This document shows positions 12,455 through 14,274 of a stretch of 14,274 nucleotides of DNA, one piece after another (positions within the stretch are counted from its first letter, which is position 1; each line of letters begins with the position of its first letter). This DNA comes from Nanobdellota archaeon. GTDB lineage: Archaea; Nanobdellota; Nanobdellia; Pacearchaeales; GW2011-AR1. The translations under genes were made by a program, and so were the position numbers. Where the stretch lies: positions 1 through 14,274 of the forward strand of contig JAHIWJ010000146.1 of the NCBI GenBank assembly GCA_018816205.1, in the 5' to 3' direction. The notes under the pieces are model-generated. The model saw only the letters and a list, made by a program, of their open reading frames with translations. It was not told where the DNA came from and did not search any database.

Positions 12455-13336
12455 TTAAGGTATTATTGTTTTGTTGGCGATTTCGTTAATTTGTTGTTTT
12501 ATGACCGGACTTTCTAGCGAGAATCCGAGCGCTTCGGCGCCGCCGATTTTGAAGTTGTTTATACCGACGACTTCTCCTCTGGTGTCTATGAGCGGACCGC
12601 CGGAATTACCTGGGTTTAAGGAGACGTCTGTTTGAACGTATTCTGCAAGACCGCTTGGGCCTAGGCGATTGATGCCTGAGATTATCCCTTCTGTGACTGT
12701 GAAAGACAATCCGAGAGGATTACCAATGGCAATGACTTTTTTTCCGACCTGAATCTCGTCATCCTCTGCAAGTTTGAGAGCGTTGTAAGTTCCAGGTATT
12801 TGTAATAAGGCCAGGTCTCTTGTTTCATCTGCGCCGATGAATCGTGCTTGGTACATTTGTTTGTTGTAGGTTATAACTTCTATGAAGTCTTCTCCGTCGC
12901 GAATGACATGATAATTTGTTACGATATATCCTTCAGGATTTATGAAAAAACCTGTGCCGATTGAATCAGTGGTTTTAACTGTAACGACGCTTTGGACTAC
13001 ATCTTCGACCACGCCAGAGAAGTCTTCCTGGGCTGATTTTATTAACTTCAACTCCTCGTCAAATGATTCTTGTTGTTGGATAATTGCTCCAGATATCTGA
13101 TTGAAGTTTTCCTGGTAAACGGAGTCGTAGGTCTCTACAACATTTGTAGTGAACTGCTTTAGCTCGATTGTTGTCCGCTGCATTTCATCATCGAGTTTGA
13201 TATTTAGTCTGGATACCTGCATGCTGATTATTATGAAGGAAACGGTTTGAAGAATTGCAAGCATAACAACTAAGGCATAAAGTGCGTTTCGATGATTCTT
13301 GTGGGACTTGTGCAATGGGTCTTGATATTGCGGCAT
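12455..13336 (-). CDS. Membrane-anchored HtrA/DegP-like serine protease without PDZ domain
   Basis: A 293-aa trypsin-like protease facing the cell exterior. A polar His/Lys-rich N-terminus (1-16) is followed by one membrane helix (about 18-39, LYALVVMLAILQTVSF), then a long, probably coiled-coil stalk (about 42-105, rich in Gln/Glu). The protease domain runs from about 108 to the end. The catalytic triad is intact: His143 in VTNYHVIRDG, Asp174 in ETRDLALLQI, Ser245 in NPGNSGGPLID. Typical DegP-type PDZ domains are absent; the protein ends at residue 293 shortly after the barrel. It likely degrades or monitors envelope proteins (inference from family and neighbours). The ATG at 13336 is 26 nt from a TATA box, and rnp2 follows after one base. 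Confidence 0.88.
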   Translation of the reverse strand: MPQYQDPLHKSHKNHRNALYALVVMLAILQTVSFIIISMQVSRLNIKLDDEMQRTTIELKQFTTNVVETYDSVYQENFNQISGAIIQQQESFDEELKLIKSAQEDFSGVVEDVVQSVVTVKTTDSIGTGFFINPEGYIVTNYHVIRDGEDFIEVITYNKQMYQARFIGADETRDLALLQIPGTYNALKLAEDDEIQVGKKVIAIGNPLGLSFTVTEGIISGINRLGPSGLAEYVQTDVSLNPGNSGGPLIDTRGEVVGINNFKIGGAEALGFSLESPVIKQQINEIANKTIIP

Positions 13337-13357
13337 ATTTTAAAATCGCAAAGAAGC

Positions 13358-13366
13358 TATTTATAG
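13358..13366 (-). promoter_or_regulatory. TATA box for the protease-rnp2 operon
   Basis: Minus strand CTATAAATA, centred 26 nt before the ATG at 13336: leaderless transcription expected. It lies 7 nt after the stop of the cysteine-rich gene. Confidence 0.6.
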
Positions 13367-13372
13367 TTTGCT

Positions 13373-14035
13373 CTAAACTTTAGTCACACATGCTCCATAT
13401 TCGCAGACGTAGTTGCCAAGATTTTTGCAGTCAAATAGGCCAAGGAGGATCTCTTCGCCGGCCGATGGGCAGTAAGTTTCAACAAGCATTCCTTCGCCTG
13501 TGCAGTAGTCAGCCAGCCGGACCTTTCCGTTGCTAGCTTTTCCTTCTACTTGGTAGTTTAATCCGCCATCTGTGTCCCTACAGTCTTCCAGTTCTAAATA
13601 GTCTGGGAAGCATTTTCCTTCAACGCAGGTGTAGCTTCCCAAAGATTCGCAGGTTACTTCAAATTTTGTAATCTCATTATGAATTGTGCAAACGTGTTCG
13701 GCTAGTTTTCCGCCGGGCAGGCAACTGTCTGTTTTTGATAATGTGGCATTTCTTGCTGTGCCCTGCATAAAGAAGTTCATTCCTGTTGGATGGTCTTCAT
13801 CTAAATCTGTGTCAATGCAACCACAGAATGAACCTTCCGGAGAGCATTCGTTTACTCCTACGCCTTCAACAACTGAACAAAAATTATCAATACAGGCAAG
13901 ATGGGTTACTGGCTCTTCGGACGGAGAAAAATTTACTTTTCCTGTGAAGAAGAAGAAAAAGATGACTATTACGGCGATAAATGCTAAGCATATCCCTAAG
14001 ATGCATAGAAATGAACCTAGACCTCTTTGTTTCAT
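13373..14035 (-). CDS. Secreted or anchored cysteine-rich protein with two tandem 'C-DTD...Y-C-G-C' repeats
   Basis: A 220-aa protein with an N-terminal membrane segment (about 9-31, FLCILGICLAFIAVIVIFFF) and a cysteine-rich outer part. Two similar units of about 65-70 residues follow one another. Each starts C-x-DTD, has a strand ending in QGTA or EGKAS, then DSC or DYC, a segment LAEHVC or LVETYC, and closes LGSYTCVEGKC or LGNYVCEYGAC. A shorter Cys-rich start (ACIDNFCS, NECSPEGSFCGC) precedes them. The cysteines are regularly spaced and probably form disulfides. I know similar units from DPANN-archaeal surface proteins but can give no function. The ATG at 14035 has a TATA-like box about 27 nt upstream. 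Confidence 0.7.
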   Translation of the reverse strand: MKQRGLGSFLCILGICLAFIAVIVIFFFFFTGKVNFSPSEEPVTHLACIDNFCSVVEGVGVNECSPEGSFCGCIDTDLDEDHPTGMNFFMQGTARNATLSKTDSCLPGGKLAEHVCTIHNEITKFEVTCESLGSYTCVEGKCFPDYLELEDCRDTDGGLNYQVEGKASNGKVRLADYCTGEGMLVETYCPSAGEEILLGLFDCKNLGNYVCEYGACVTKV

Positions 14036-14057
14036 AAGAATTTAAGGTCTTTTGAAG

Positions 14058-14067
14058 TTAATAAATT
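14058..14067 (-). promoter_or_regulatory. TATA-like box for the cysteine-rich gene
   Basis: Minus strand AATTTATTAA, centred about 27 nt upstream of the ATG at 14035. Confidence 0.45.
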
Positions 14068-14082
14068 TTCTTTTCTCCAAAG

Positions 14083-14091
14083 CTATTTAAA
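14083..14091 (+). promoter_or_regulatory. TATA box for RNase J
   Basis: CTATTTAAA, centred about 28 nt before the ATG at 14115; predicts a leaderless or nearly leaderless message. Confidence 0.55.
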
Positions 14092-14114
14092 CCTCTCTTT
14101 ACTTTTTGATTATT

Positions 14115-14274
14115 ATGAAAATTCATACGATCGGGGGTTATAACGAGGTGGGTAAGAACATGACTGCCTTAGAATACGGAGAGGATGTTTTGCTTTTTGA
14201 TGCGGGTCTGTTTTTGCCTGCGATCGTTGGTGTCGAAGAGCGCGAGAAAATTCCGACGGTTAAGGGGATGCGGT
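14115..14274 (+). CDS. RNase J (beta-CASP metallo-beta-lactamase), 3' end outside window
   Basis: The first 53 codons of an archaeal RNase J-type ribonuclease, a 5'-3' exonuclease in RNA decay and processing. MKIHTIGGYNEVGKNMTALE, then VLLFDAGLFLP, matches the first strands of the metallo-beta-lactamase fold (GG-EVG-NM and the D-AG-F-P turn). The region around EEREKIPTVKGMR is the usual linker before the metal-binding HxHxDH motif, which lies beyond the window. It is divergent from the cysteine-rich gene and has its own TATA box. The truncation is only the window edge. Confidence 0.85.
   Translation, partial: MKIHTIGGYNEVGKNMTALEYGEDVLLFDAGLFLPAIVGVEEREKIPTVKGMR

Noticed and set aside
1..14274. 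Mobile element or recent horizontal transfer
   Set aside because: No transposase, integrase, terminal inverted repeats or target duplications were seen; the only sharp composition change is the S-layer leader, explained by its structure.

Overview
The window is archaeal. It encodes an RNase P Pop5-type subunit, archaeal SepF, an archaeosortase, an MJ0822-type S-layer protein, prepilin-like proteins with KKAQ signal motifs, and an RNase J start of archaeal type. TATA boxes sit about 25 bp upstream of most start codons. Small hypothetical membrane proteins, COG1361-like repeats and a cysteine-rich 'DTD' repeat protein suggest a DPANN-type archaeon (Woesearchaeota/Pacearchaeota-like). That lineage call is inference and cannot be proven here.

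Layout: (1) 1-1382: the 3' part of sepF, then convergent genes for an orotate-phosphoribosyltransferase-like enzyme and a small four-helix membrane protein. (2) 1517-4950, plus strand: a surface protein made of Ig-like COG1361-type modules with a C-terminal membrane segment and basic tail, an archaeosortase with its Cys/Arg/His triad, and a DUF368/PopT-family polyprenyl-phosphate transporter. Together they look like a surface-protein sorting and lipid-carrier module. (3) 4928-6233, minus strand: two single-pass membrane proteins that look like divergent paralogs. (4) 6328-9139: the S-layer protein gene and a 406-bp control region with two TATA boxes, a palindrome, and a GC-rich leader predicted to fold into six consecutive hairpins before a strong Shine-Dalgarno and a TTG start. 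A divergent winged-helix regulator lies on the other side. (5) 9497-12165, minus strand: four pilin-like secreted proteins, each a short N-terminal signal, one hydrophobic helix and a soluble domain. (6) 12178-13336: rnp2 (Pop5) behind a membrane-anchored, PDZ-less HtrA-like protease. (7) 13373-14035: a secreted cysteine-rich repeat protein. (8) From 14115: the first 53 codons of RNase J.

Most of the window is devoted to the cell envelope: making, sorting and policing surface proteins. Most genes with their own promoter appear leaderless. The S-layer gene stands out with a long structured leader and a Shine-Dalgarno, so post-transcriptional control or mRNA stabilisation of this abundant protein is likely. 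The strongest candidates for undescribed biology are that leader, the three-gene archaeosortase locus, and the four-gene pilin-like cluster.
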